NCBI RefSeq assembly: GCF_009857135.1
Contig: NZ_CP047318.1
Coordinates: forward strand, 3,596,001 to 3,660,000
Source: Streptomyces sp. HM190
Lineage (GTDB): Bacteria > Actinomycetota > Actinomycetes > Streptomycetales > Streptomycetaceae
DNA length: 64,000 nt
Direction of reading: 5' to 3'
Position 1 is the stretch's first letter; each line of letters starts with the position of its first letter. Below, piece by piece: positions 42,305 through 52,822 of this stretch. Under the pieces are notes generated by a model that saw nothing but the letters and a program-made list of their open reading frames with translations, had not been told where the DNA came from and did no database searches. A program made the translations under genes and the position numbers.

Positions 42305-43660
42305 CTACGCCGGAATGACCGCCGACACCCGGAACCCGCCCGCGTCCGTCGGCCCCGACACGAACACACCCCCCAGCTCGGCCACCCGCTCCTTCATCCC
42401 CAGCAACCCGTTCCCCCCACTGGGCAGCCGCGCAGCCCCCGCCGCACCCGGCTCCGGCGGCGGCCCGTTCTCCACCTGCATCGCGATCTCCGCCGAACGA
42501 TGCGCAAGCCGCACATGCGTCTTCGCCCCCGCCGCGTGCTTGTGGACGTTCGTCAACGCCTCCTGCACCACCCGGTACGCCGTCTGCTCCACCTCAGCCG
42601 CATACACCCGCACCTCCCCCTCCACCGACAGCTCCACGACCATCCCCGCAGCCGCCGACTGCCCCACCAGCGCCTCCAGCTCCGCAAGCCGGGGCCCCTC
42701 CCCCACCTCGTCCTCCGCCCGCGACGCCGCAGCCGCAGCCGCCACCCCCACCGCCGCCAACGGCACCGACGCCGGCTCGGCGGACCGCACCGTGGACAAC
42801 CCCTCCCCCGACCGCAGCACCCCGAGCATCTCCCGCAGCTCGGTCAACGCCTGCCGACCCATGTCCCCCACCAGCGCCGCGTTCTTCACAGCCTTCTCAG
42901 GGTCCTTCCGCGCCACCGCCTGCAACGCCGCCGCGTGCACCACCATCAACGACACCCGGTGCGCGACCACGTCGTGCATCTCCCGCGCGATCCGCGTCCG
43001 CTCCTCACCCCGGGCCCACTCCGCCCGCTCCTCCGCCCGCTCCGCGAGCAACTGAAGCTCCCGCTCCAACGAGTCCGCCCGCTCCCGCAGACTCTCCATC
43101 AACCGCCGCCGCGCCCCCACGTACAGCCCCAGCAGCACCGGCGGCGCCGTCAACCCGATCGCCACGGTCAGACCGAGGAACAGCGCGAACCACTCCCCAC
43201 CACCGACCACGGCGTCCCCGCTCACCCCGCTGTCGTCACCCGCGGTGATCTGCGTGGCCTGCACGAACCACACGATGAACACCCCGGTGAACGCCATCCC
43301 GGACAGCGCCCCGATGATCCGTCTCGGCGCCTCCGACGCGGCCAGGGTGTACAGGCCGACCAGCCCCATCAGATACCCCATCTGAGCGGGCGCGACAGCG
43401 ATGAACACCAGGACGACGGCGACGGGCCACATCCGCCGCACCAGCAGCACGGAACCGGCGAGCGCACCGAACACCACCCCCACGGACGAGGGCAACCCGG
43501 CGTCCCGGGCGAACTCCACGCCCTCCACCGAACACTCCAGCGCCGACACGAACGCCAGCACGCCGTCCAGCACGGCCCCCCGCCGCCGCTCCCACCACCA
43601 CGGGCCGACCGGGCGGCCCTCCATCCTGGCCCCGGTGCGGTCTTCCCCCGTCGCGGTCAT
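42305..43660 (-). CDS. Orphan NarL-type sensor histidine kinase
   Basis: A 451-residue membrane kinase. Four to five hydrophobic segments lie in residues 25-185, then a coiled coil (L-R-E-R-A-D-S-L-E-R-E-L), the HisKA_3 phosphoacceptor region E-R-T-R-I-A-R-E-M-H-D-V-V-A-H-R with its His, and an HATPase domain with N-box V-V-Q-E-A-L-T-N-V-H-K-H-A and G-box G-G-N-G-L-L-G-M-K-E-R. It ends in F-R-V-S-A-V-I-P-A. Such kinases normally pair with a LuxR-type response regulator, but none is adjacent. The LuxR regulator at 58.7 kb is not a neighbour. ATG at 43660 behind GGGGGT. Confidence 0.9.
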   Translation of the reverse strand: MTATGEDRTGARMEGRPVGPWWWERRRGAVLDGVLAFVSALECSVEGVEFARDAGLPSSVGVVFGALAGSVLLVRRMWPVAVVLVFIAVAPAQMGYLMGLVGLYTLAASEAPRRIIGALSGMAFTGVFIVWFVQATQITAGDDSGVSGDAVVGGGEWFALFLGLTVAIGLTAPPVLLGLYVGARRRLMESLRERADSLERELQLLAERAEERAEWARGEERTRIAREMHDVVAHRVSLMVVHAAALQAVARKDPEKAVKNAALVGDMGRQALTELREMLGVLRSGEGLSTVRSAEPASVPLAAVGVAAAAAASRAEDEVGEGPRLAELEALVGQSAAAGMVVELSVEGEVRVYAAEVEQTAYRVVQEALTNVHKHAAGAKTHVRLAHRSAEIAMQVENGPPPEPGAAGAARLPSGGNGLLGMKERVAELGGVFVSGPTDAGGFRVSAVIPA

Positions 43661-43821
43661 ACCCCCAGCCTACGTTCGAGCGCCCCCGCTTTTCCGGCGA
43701 GTTTCCCGTACTGGCCTACACCACACCGCCCAATCGAACAGAAGCGAAACCACCCGGTATCCCTCGAACTGCTGAATCGCACACCGTTCGACCCCGGAAC
43801 CCACCATTCCGCCCAGACGGT

Positions 43822-44700
43822 ATGCCCATGGCACATCCGCATGGCAAGTACCCCGATTTCGAGAGCCTGCGGGCTCAGGCGATCACCTTGCGCCGCCAGG
43901 GCCACAGCCTCCGGCAGATCAAAGAGGAACTCGGCGTCCACAGCAGCGGGACCCTTCAGCGCCTCGTCGAAGGCGAACCCCCGCCCGAGTGGACCAAGCG
44001 CCCCAGAGCGAAGGACGACCTTCGCAAGAAGGCGCGAGAACTACGACAGCAGGGATGGACGTACAACCAGATCCAGGCCGAACTGGGCTGCTCGAAGAGT
44101 TCGGTGTCGCTCTGGGTGCGCGACATGCCGCACCCAGAACCCAGGCACACACCGGAGGAGCAGCGAGCACGCATGAACGCAGGACTCGCCCGCTTGCGAG
44201 CCGAACGAGACCGCGAACGCCGGCACACGAAGGAAGCAGCAGCAGCTTCGATCGGCGAACTGTCGGACCGCGAGCTGTTCCTCGCGGGCGTCGGCCTGTA
44301 TTGGGCCGAAGGGACCAAGGACAAGCCGCACGCCCGCCGCGAGGCCGTGGAGTTCGTGAACAGCGACCCCGGGATGATCGCCCTCTTTCTCGCTTGGCTA
44401 GCTCTCCTTGAGGTGGGACGCGACCGTCTGCACTGCCGCGTCATGATCCACGAATCCGCGGACGTCGAGGCGGCCGAGCAGTACTGGGGCGACATCGTCG
44501 GCATCGACCGGACAGAACTCGGCAAGACCGTCCTCAAGAAACACAACCCGGCAACGATCCGCAAGAACGTCGGGGACGCATACCGCGGTTGCCTGGGCAT
44601 CAAGGTTCGCCAGAGCACAGAGCTATACCGTCGCATCGAGGGCTGGTGGTACGGCATAGTGGAGGCTGTCACCGCGACCGATCCATCAAATCGGACATAG
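43822..44700 (+). CDS. Double-HTH protein with LAGLIDADG-like C-terminal domain
   Basis: A 292-residue protein. Two related N-terminal helix-turn-helix units are visible: L-R-R-Q-G-H-S-L-R-Q-I-K-E-E-L-G (about 23-38) and L-R-Q-Q-G-W-T-Y-N-Q-I-Q-A-E-L-G-C (about 73-89). A basic segment follows (about 110-140). The C-terminal half contains F-L-A-G-V-G-L-Y-W-A-E-G-T-K, F-V-N-S-D-P-G-M-I-A-L-F, and H-C-R-V-M-I-H-E, which resemble a single LAGLIDADG homing-endonuclease-type fold. Codon bias and GC are weaker than in neighbours. Its stop is 6 bp from tRNA-Gln. It may be a transcription factor of endonuclease origin or a selfish element remnant; the catalytic call is uncertain. Confidence 0.7.
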   Translation: MPMAHPHGKYPDFESLRAQAITLRRQGHSLRQIKEELGVHSSGTLQRLVEGEPPPEWTKRPRAKDDLRKKARELRQQGWTYNQIQAELGCSKSSVSLWVRDMPHPEPRHTPEEQRARMNAGLARLRAERDRERRHTKEAAAASIGELSDRELFLAGVGLYWAEGTKDKPHARREAVEFVNSDPGMIALFLAWLALLEVGRDRLHCRVMIHESADVEAAEQYWGDIVGIDRTELGKTVLKKHNPATIRKNVGDAYRGCLGIKVRQSTELYRRIEGWWYGIVEAVTATDPSNRT

Positions 44701-44706
44701 CGGTAA

Positions 44707-44777
44707 TCCCGGGTCGTCTAAGGGCAAGACGGCGGTTTTTGGTGCCGCTTATAGGGGTTCGAATCCTCTCCCGGGAG
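44707..44777 (+). tRNA. tRNA-Gln (anticodon TTG)
   Basis: Acceptor arms TCCCGGG (44707-44713) and CCCGGGA (44770-44776) pair perfectly, with discriminator G at 44777. D-stem GTCT/AGAC, anticodon stem GCGGT/GCCGC with loop TTTTGGT, giving anticodon TTG, and T-arm AGGGG-TTCGAAT-CCTCT. CCA is not encoded. It stands alone, transcribed towards glmU. Confidence 0.92.
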
Positions 44778-44902
44778 CACATGCTCAGTTCGGGTCCTCA
44801 CCCAGGTGAATGGGTCAGGACCCGCTCCCATTTCCCCCTCACTGCCCCCCGGTATCCTGCGGATGTCCACACCCCACTCATCCACAGCCGAAGGGCATCC
44901 CC

Positions 44903-46351
44903 GTGAGCGCAACCCGCCCGGCAGCCGTCGTCGTCCTCGCAGCGGGTGAGGGCACCCGTATGAAGTCGGCCACACCCAAGGTCCTGCACAGCATCTGTGG
45001 CCGCTCGCTGGTCGGCCACGTCCTCGCCGCCGCGCGCGAGCTGGACCCGGAGAACCTGGTGGTCGTCGTGGGGCACGCCCGCGAGCAGGTCGCCGCGCAC
45101 CTGGCCGAGGTCGACCCGGGCGTGCGCACCGCGGTGCAGGCGGAGCAGAACGGGACGGGGCACGCCGTACGGATGGCTCTGGAGGAGCTGGGCGGTGGTG
45201 TCGACGGCACGGTCGTGGTGGTGTGCGGCGACACGCCGCTGCTGACGGGCGGGACGCTGCGCCGGCTCGCCGAGGCCCACGGGGCCGACGGCAACGCGGT
45301 GACCGTGCTGACGGCGGAGGTGCCGGACGCGACCGGTTATGGCCGCATCGTGCGGGACGGCGCCTCGGGTGCGGTGACGGCGATCGTGGAGCACAAGGAC
45401 GCGACGGAGTCGCAGCGGGCGATCCGGGAGATCAACTCGGGTGTGTTCGCGTTCGACGGTCAGTTGCTCGCGGACGCGTTGGGGAAGGTGCGGACGGACA
45501 ACAGTCAGGGTGAGGAGTACCTGACGGACGTGCTGGGGATCCTGCGGGAGGCCGGGCACCGGGTGGGTGCGTCGGTCGCGGCGGATCATCGGGAGATCGC
45601 GGGGATCAACAACCGTGTGCAGCTCGCCGAGGCGCGCCGGATCCTGAACGACCGGCTGCTCACGGAGGCCATGCTGGCGGGTGTGACGGTGGTGGATCCG
45701 GCGACGACCTGGGTGGATGTGACGGTGACGTTCGAGCAGGACGCGCTGGTCCATCCCGGTACGCAGTTGCTCGGTGCGACGCGTGTGGGTGAGGGTGCGG
45801 AGGTCGGTCCGAATGCGCGGTTGAAGGACACGGTGGTCGGGGCCGGTGCGCGGGTGGACAACACGGTGGCGGACGGTGCCGAGGTGGGGCCGCAGGCGAC
45901 GGTGGGGCCGTATGCGTACTTGCGTCCGGGGACGCGTCTGGGGTTGAAGGCGAAGATCGGTACGTACGTCGAGACGAAGAACGCGTCGATCGGTGAGGGG
46001 ACGAAGGTTCCGCATCTGTCGTACGTGGGGGACGCGACGATCGGTGATTACTCGAACATCGGTGCGGCGAGTGTCTTTGTGAACTACGACGGTGAGCAGA
46101 AGCATCACACGACTGTCGGCTCGCATTGCAAGACGGGTTCGGACAACATGTTTGTGGCTCCTGTCACGGTCGGGGACGGTGCGTACACCGCTGCCGGGTC
46201 CGTGATCACGAAGGATGTGCCGCCCGGTTCGCTGGCTGTGGCCCGTGGCCAGCAGCGGAATATCGAGGGTTGGGTGGCTCGGAAGCGTCCGGGGAGCGCG
46301 GCGGCGAGGGCGGCCGAGGCGGCTGCTCGGGAGGCGGAAAGCGAAAGCTGA
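44903..46351 (+). CDS. glmU: Bifunctional UDP-GlcNAc pyrophosphorylase / GlcN-1-P acetyltransferase
   Basis: A 482-residue GlmU making UDP-GlcNAc for peptidoglycan. The N-terminal uridyltransferase domain has L-A-A-G-E-G-T-R-M-K-S (nucleotide binding) and N-G-T-G-H-A-V. The C-terminal left-handed beta-helix (about 255-460) has hexapeptide turns and Y-L-R-P-G-T-R-L-G-L-K-A-K-I-G-T-Y-V-E-x-K, F-V-N-Y-D-G-x-x-K-H-H-T. It ends in an Ala/Glu-rich helix. The GTG at 44903 follows AAGGG. It is 106 bp upstream of prs on the same strand, both in nucleotide-sugar supply. The DNA of its second half prefers T- and G-ending codons more than most neighbours. Confidence 0.96.
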   Translation: MSATRPAAVVVLAAGEGTRMKSATPKVLHSICGRSLVGHVLAAARELDPENLVVVVGHAREQVAAHLAEVDPGVRTAVQAEQNGTGHAVRMALEELGGGVDGTVVVVCGDTPLLTGGTLRRLAEAHGADGNAVTVLTAEVPDATGYGRIVRDGASGAVTAIVEHKDATESQRAIREINSGVFAFDGQLLADALGKVRTDNSQGEEYLTDVLGILREAGHRVGASVAADHREIAGINNRVQLAEARRILNDRLLTEAMLAGVTVVDPATTWVDVTVTFEQDALVHPGTQLLGATRVGEGAEVGPNARLKDTVVGAGARVDNTVADGAEVGPQATVGPYAYLRPGTRLGLKAKIGTYVETKNASIGEGTKVPHLSYVGDATIGDYSNIGAASVFVNYDGEQKHHTTVGSHCKTGSDNMFVAPVTVGDGAYTAAGSVITKDVPPGSLAVARGQQRNIEGWVARKRPGSAAARAAEAAAREAESES

Positions 46352-46457
46352 CCGGAAACGGGTGCGTCGGGGACGGCGTACCGTGATAAGTGCACACCCG
46401 CACCCCAGCTGAGCGGTCATCGATGCCCAGCTGTGACACCTCTGAGGAGACAGTGCT

Positions 46458-47432
46458 GTGACCGGGATCAAGACGACCGGCGAGAAGAAGATGATGTTCT
46501 TCTCCGGCCGCGCCCACCCCGAGCTTGCCGAGGAGGTCGCCCAGCAGTTGGGTGTCGGGGTCGTCCCGACGAAGGCCTTCGACTTCGCGAATGGCGAGAT
46601 CTATGTGCGGTATCAGGAGTCGGCGCGTGGTGCGGACTGCTTTCTGATCCAGAGCCATACGGCTCCGATCAACAAGTGGATCATGGAGCAGTTGATCATG
46701 ATCGACGCGTTGAAGCGTGCGTCGGCCCGCTCGATCACGGTGATCGTGCCGTTCTACGGTTACGCGCGGCAGGACAAGAAGCACCGTGGTCGTGAACCGA
46801 TCTCGGCGCGTCTGATCGCGGATCTGATGAAGACGGCGGGTGCGGACCGGATCCTGGCGGTCGATCTGCACACGGACCAGATCCAGGGCTTCTTCGACGG
46901 TCCGGTGGATCATCTGTTCGCGCTGCCGCTGTTGGCGGACTACGTGGGCGCGAAGGTGGACCGGAGCAAGCTGACGGTGGTGTCCCCGGACGCGGGTCGG
47001 GTGCGGGTGGCGGACCGTTGGTGCGACCGGCTGGGCGCGCCGCTGGCGATCGTGCACAAGCGGCGTGACAAGGACGTGGCGAACCAGGTCACGGTGCATG
47101 AGGTCGTGGGTGAGGTCAAGGGCCGTATCTGTGTCCTGGTGGACGACATGATCGACACGGGTGGGACGATCTGTGCGGCGGCGGACGCGTTGTTCGCGCA
47201 CGGTGCGGAGGATGTCATCGTGACGGCGACGCACGGTGTGCTGTCGGGTCCGGCCGCGGATCGGTTGAAGAACTCGAAGGTGAGCGAGTTCGTGTTCACC
47301 AATTCGCTGCCGACGCCGAGTGAGCTGGAGCTGGACAAGATCACGGTGCTGTCGATCGCGCCGACGATCGCGAACGCGGTGCGTGAGGTGTTCGAGGACG
47401 GTTCGGTGACGAGCCTGTTCGACGAGCAGTAG
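46458..47432 (+). CDS. prs: Ribose-phosphate pyrophosphokinase
   Basis: A 324-residue PRPP synthase, class I length, converting ribose-5-phosphate and ATP to PRPP for nucleotide, His and Trp synthesis. Motifs: F-S-G-R-A-H-P-E-L-A near the N-terminus, the flexible loop Y-A-R-Q-D-K-K-H-R-G-R-E-P-I, the metal-binding D-L-H-T-D-Q-I-Q-G-F-F, and the PRPP-binding loop V-D-D-M-I-D-T-G-G-T. GTG start at 46458, eight bases behind GAGGAG. It follows glmU as in other actinobacteria. Confidence 0.96.
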   Translation: MTGIKTTGEKKMMFFSGRAHPELAEEVAQQLGVGVVPTKAFDFANGEIYVRYQESARGADCFLIQSHTAPINKWIMEQLIMIDALKRASARSITVIVPFYGYARQDKKHRGREPISARLIADLMKTAGADRILAVDLHTDQIQGFFDGPVDHLFALPLLADYVGAKVDRSKLTVVSPDAGRVRVADRWCDRLGAPLAIVHKRRDKDVANQVTVHEVVGEVKGRICVLVDDMIDTGGTICAAADALFAHGAEDVIVTATHGVLSGPAADRLKNSKVSEFVFTNSLPTPSELELDKITVLSIAPTIANAVREVFEDGSVTSLFDEQ

Positions 47433-47464
47433 GGATCGCGGAGAGCGGTCGCGTAGAGATCGTT

Positions 47465-47520
47465 TTGGGTGCGGCCTCCCTCGCCGAGTAGACTGCTGCA
47501 GTTGCTCGGCGAGGGAGGCC
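47465..47520 (+). promoter_or_regulatory. Promoter of rplY embedded in a 16-bp perfect hairpin behind prs
   Basis: Perfect arms at 47473-47488 and 47505-47520 enclose a 16-base loop. The loop begins with TAGACT (47489-47494), a good -10, and TTGGGT (47465-47470) lies 18 bases upstream as -35. So the same DNA can act as prs terminator (in RNA) and as rplY promoter (in DNA). It lies 109-164 bp upstream of the rplY start. Confidence 0.6.
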
Positions 47521-47628
47521 GTCCGCGTTCTGTGTGCGGGTTCGGTGGTCCGTTATCGACGCGCTCTTCGTAGCAGGCCGTTCGTGGCCGGGTGACCACG
47601 TCCGTTGCTATCTCTACGAGGAGTGATC

Positions 47629-48222
47629 ATGTCCGAGGTGAAGCTCACCGCGTCGACGCGTACCGAGTTCGGCAAGGGTGCGGCCCGTCGTATCCGTCGT
47701 GACGCCAAGGTTCCGGGTGTTCTGTACGGTCACGGTTCGGACCCGCTGCACCTGACGCTGCCGGGTCACGACCTGCTGCTGGCGCTGCGTACGCCGAACG
47801 TCCTGATCTCGCTGGACATCGACGGCAAGACGTCCGAGCTGGCGATCCCGAAGTCGGTGCAGCGTGACCCGATCAAGGGTTTCCTGGAGCACGTCGACCT
47901 GCTGCTCGTGAAGAAGGGCGAGAAGGTCACGGTCGAGATTCCCGTGCAGGCCGAGGGTGAGCTGGCGCCGGGTGGCAACCTGCTGGAGCACGTGCTGAAC
48001 GCGCTGCCGGTCGAGGCGGAGGCCACGCACATCCCCGAGTCGGTCAGCGTCTCGGTCGAGGGTCTTGAGGCGGGTGCGTCCGTCCTGGCGAAGGACATCG
48101 CGCTGCCGAAGGGTGTTTCCCTGGCGGTCGAGGAGGACGCGGTGGTTCTCCAGGTTCTGGCGGCGCAGGCGGAGGAGCCGTCGGAGGAGGCCGCCGAGGG
48201 CGAAGAGGTCGCCGAGGCCTGA
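47629..48222 (+). CDS. rplY: 50S ribosomal protein L25 / general stress protein Ctc
   Basis: A 197-residue L25 of the long TL5/Ctc type that binds 5S rRNA. The N-terminal domain has R-T-E-F-G-K-G-A-A-R-R-I-R-R and V-P-G-V-L-Y-G-H-G-S-D-P; the C-terminal beta domain follows with V-D-L-L-L-V-K-K-G-E-K-V, and the last 20 residues are acidic (E-E-A-A-E-G-E-E-V-A-E-A). ATG at 47629 behind GAGGAG. Its own promoter lies within the upstream hairpin. rplY/ctc between prs and pth is a classic order. Confidence 0.94.
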   Translation: MSEVKLTASTRTEFGKGAARRIRRDAKVPGVLYGHGSDPLHLTLPGHDLLLALRTPNVLISLDIDGKTSELAIPKSVQRDPIKGFLEHVDLLLVKKGEKVTVEIPVQAEGELAPGGNLLEHVLNALPVEAEATHIPESVSVSVEGLEAGASVLAKDIALPKGVSLAVEEDAVVLQVLAAQAEEPSEEAAEGEEVAEA

Positions 48223-48256
48223 GCCGTACTGCGCCAGCGGTACAGCGAGTCTTGTT

Positions 48257-48291
48257 CCAGCCGCCGTCTCCCTTGCGGGAGCGGCGGCTGG
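48257..48291 (+). terminator. Hairpin between rplY and pth
   Basis: Fifteen base pairs with one bulged T: arms at 48257-48272 and 48277-48291, loop TTGC. It lies 34 bp past the rplY stop and 19 bp before pth, so it may terminate or attenuate transcription into pth. Confidence 0.7.
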
Positions 48292-48310
48292 TTCGCGTAG
48301 GAATGGAGAC

Positions 48311-48913
48311 ATGGACGTGACGACCGATCCCGCTGCCCCGTGGTTGATCGCCGGGTTGGGGAATCCTGGGCCCGAGTACGCGATGAATCGGCACAATGTC
48401 GGGTTCATGGTGGTGGATCTGCTGGCCGAGCGGATGGGGGGGAGGTTCAAGCGGGCCGGGAAGGCTCAGGCGCAGGTCGTGGAGGGGCGGATCGGGCCGC
48501 CGGGGCCGATGGGCCGGCGGGTGGTCCTGGTGAAGCCGATGTCGTTCATGAATCTGTCGGGTGGTCCGGTGAATGCGTTGCGGGACTTCCACAAGGTGCC
48601 GGTGGGCAACATCGTGGCCGTCCATGACGAGCTGGACATCGACTACGGGACGCTGCGGCTGAAGCTGGGCGGTGGTGACAACGGTCACAACGGGCTGAAG
48701 TCGATGACGAAGGCGATGGGGTCGGACTATCACCGGGCGCGGTTCGGGATCGGGCGTCCGCCGGGGCGGATGCCGGTGGCGGACTTCGTGTTGAAGGACT
48801 TCGCGTCGGCGGAGCGCAAGGAGTTGGACTACTTCGTGGACCGGGCGGCGGACGCGGTGGAGTGTCTGGTGATCGAGGGTCTGGAGCGGGCGCAGGGGAC
48901 GTACAACTCCTGA
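48311..48913 (+). CDS. pth: Peptidyl-tRNA hydrolase
   Basis: A 200-residue Pth that releases tRNA from stalled peptidyl-tRNA. Signatures: L-I-A-G-L-G-N-P-G-P-E-Y, catalytic His and Asn in M-N-R-H-N-V-G-F, K-P-M-S-F-M-N-L-S-G, V-A-V-H-D-E-L-D and G-G-D-N-G-H-N-G-L. ATG at 48311 lies directly behind GGAGAC; the in-frame GTG at 48317 would have a more usual distance to that site, so the true start may be six bases later. Confidence 0.95.
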   Translation: MDVTTDPAAPWLIAGLGNPGPEYAMNRHNVGFMVVDLLAERMGGRFKRAGKAQAQVVEGRIGPPGPMGRRVVLVKPMSFMNLSGGPVNALRDFHKVPVGNIVAVHDELDIDYGTLRLKLGGGDNGHNGLKSMTKAMGSDYHRARFGIGRPPGRMPVADFVLKDFASAERKELDYFVDRAADAVECLVIEGLERAQGTYNS

Positions 48914-49026
48914 GGGGTGGGCTGGGGAGGTTTGCGGAGGGATGGGGACAAGTCGTGATGGCTTCCTCGTCCGGGTTGGCCTGCGGGAGTTGACCTATCG
49001 CGGTGCGATGGCCAATGATCCCGGCC

Positions 49027-49551
49027 ATGCCTGCCGGCCATGCCTCTGCTTCCCGTTCGCGGCACGCTCGTGCGGTGCCGCGCAAGGGTGGTGCGTCGAG
49101 CGCGTTGCGGTACGTGCGGCTGGCGGCGATGGGGGTCGTCGCGCTGGTGATCCTGGTGGCCGGGGTGTGGGGTTCCTGGGGCTGTGCCCAGCACGTGATG
49201 CTGGGCAAGGGGCGCGAGCACGGGACGATGACGGTGTCCCGGTGTGACGGTTCGGTGTGCTGGGGACCGTACGAGCCGGTGTCGGCGGGGTCGACGGCCC
49301 GGCAGCGGGTGACGATCGAGCAGTCGGTGGCGGTGGAGTCGGGTGGGACGTACTCGGTCGTCGTGAAGCCGGGCAGCAGTGATGTGGTGCGGACGGGCCC
49401 GGCGGGTCTGCTGCACGCGTGGGTGCCGCTCGGTGGCGCGTTGCTGCTGGCGTCGGTGGTCGTGGCGGGCGGGTTGCGGATGCGTCGTTCGGCGTGGGTG
49501 CTGGGCGGTGCGGGGCTCGCGCTGGTCACGGCGGCGTGGGTGGCTCTGTGA
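49027..49551 (+). CDS. Small membrane protein of unknown function
   Basis: About 174 residues. A basic N-terminus (R-S-R-H-A-R-A-V-P-R-K) is followed by a transmembrane helix (V-V-A-L-V-I-L-V-A-G-V-W), an extracytoplasmic part with three Cys (G-C-A-Q, R-C-D-G-S-V-C-W-G-P-Y), and two C-terminal helices (P-L-G-G-A-L-L-L-A-S-V-V-V-A-G-G; V-L-G-G-A-G-L-A-L-V-T-A). The start is uncertain: ATG at 49027 or 49015, neither with a good ribosome site. No family recognised. Convergent with ppc. Confidence 0.65.
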   Translation: MPAGHASASRSRHARAVPRKGGASSALRYVRLAAMGVVALVILVAGVWGSWGCAQHVMLGKGREHGTMTVSRCDGSVCWGPYEPVSAGSTARQRVTIEQSVAVESGGTYSVVVKPGSSDVVRTGPAGLLHAWVPLGGALLLASVVVAGGLRMRRSAWVLGGAGLALVTAAWVAL

Positions 49552-49593
49552 GGCTGTCCGCCCGGGTGTGCCGGGAGCAGCCGTCCCTCTGAG

Positions 49594-49651
49594 CGCACAC
49601 AGCACGGTGCCCCCGTGGTCGTACGACCACGGGGGCACCGTGCTGTGTGCG
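49594..49651. terminator. 58-bp perfect palindrome, bidirectional terminator
   Basis: Arms of 29 bases (49594-49622 and 49623-49651) are exact reverse complements with no loop bases (centre GTAC). It lies between the convergent membrane-protein gene and ppc, 2 bp from the ppc stop. It should fold in transcripts of either strand. Confidence 0.85.
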
Positions 49652-49653
49652 GG

Positions 49654-52386
<2,733 letters not shown>

Positions 52387-52690
52387 AGGTGCGGCTCCTT
52401 GCAGTGTTGAAGCTCGTCTGGGAGGGGGCCCGGAGGGCGGCCCGGCGGCTGGAGGAGGTGCAGGCGCCGCTTGGTGGGCTGGGCTTCCGGGCGGGATTCA
52501 GAGCGGACCGCGCTGTCCGACCGACACCAGGATAGGTGGCCGGTGTCACGCGCGGGCCGCCAGGTGTCCGGTTGGCGGCACTGAGTGCCAGATGTGGGGG
52601 TCGGAAGCCTCTGGTTCGGGCTCCGGTGCGGCAGATGTCCCTTCGGTGCCGGGACGCGGGGCGGAGGGGCTCTTGCCGCCGGGCGACGCG
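52387..52690. other. Divergent upstream region between ppc and the desaturase operon
   Basis: About 300 bp without a convincing gene; the ppc promoter should lie in the left half. No strong dyad seen left of the tandem operators at 52701-52727. Confidence 0.45.
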
Positions 52691-52727
52691 CTGACATACT
52701 TACGATGCCGTAGGTTACGGAACCGTA
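52691..52727 (+). promoter_or_regulatory. Tandem TetR-type operators over the desaturase promoter
   Basis: Two 12-bp dyads of the form TACGR-NN-CCGTA lie at 52701-52712 (TACGATGCCGTA) and 52716-52727 (TACGGAACCGTA), centres 15 bp apart. A -35-like CTGACA is at 52691-52696, so the dyads would cover spacer and -10. The second gene of the operon encodes a TetR regulator, the likely ligand-responsive binder. The operators are about 100 bp upstream of the desaturase ATG. Confidence 0.6.
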
Positions 52728-52822
52728 GGGAGTGCCGTCAGGCGGCCCGCGCAGCCTGTCGAGCCTGTCGTCGACAGGCCCTCCCCCCTCTCTCCACCCT
52801 CGACCCCCTAGGGGACGCCCCC

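Noticed and set aside
43822..44900. An integrated element with attachment sites at tRNA-Gln
   Set aside because: No integrase gene and no second copy of the tRNA 3' end could be found in the window; the next gene is core glmU.
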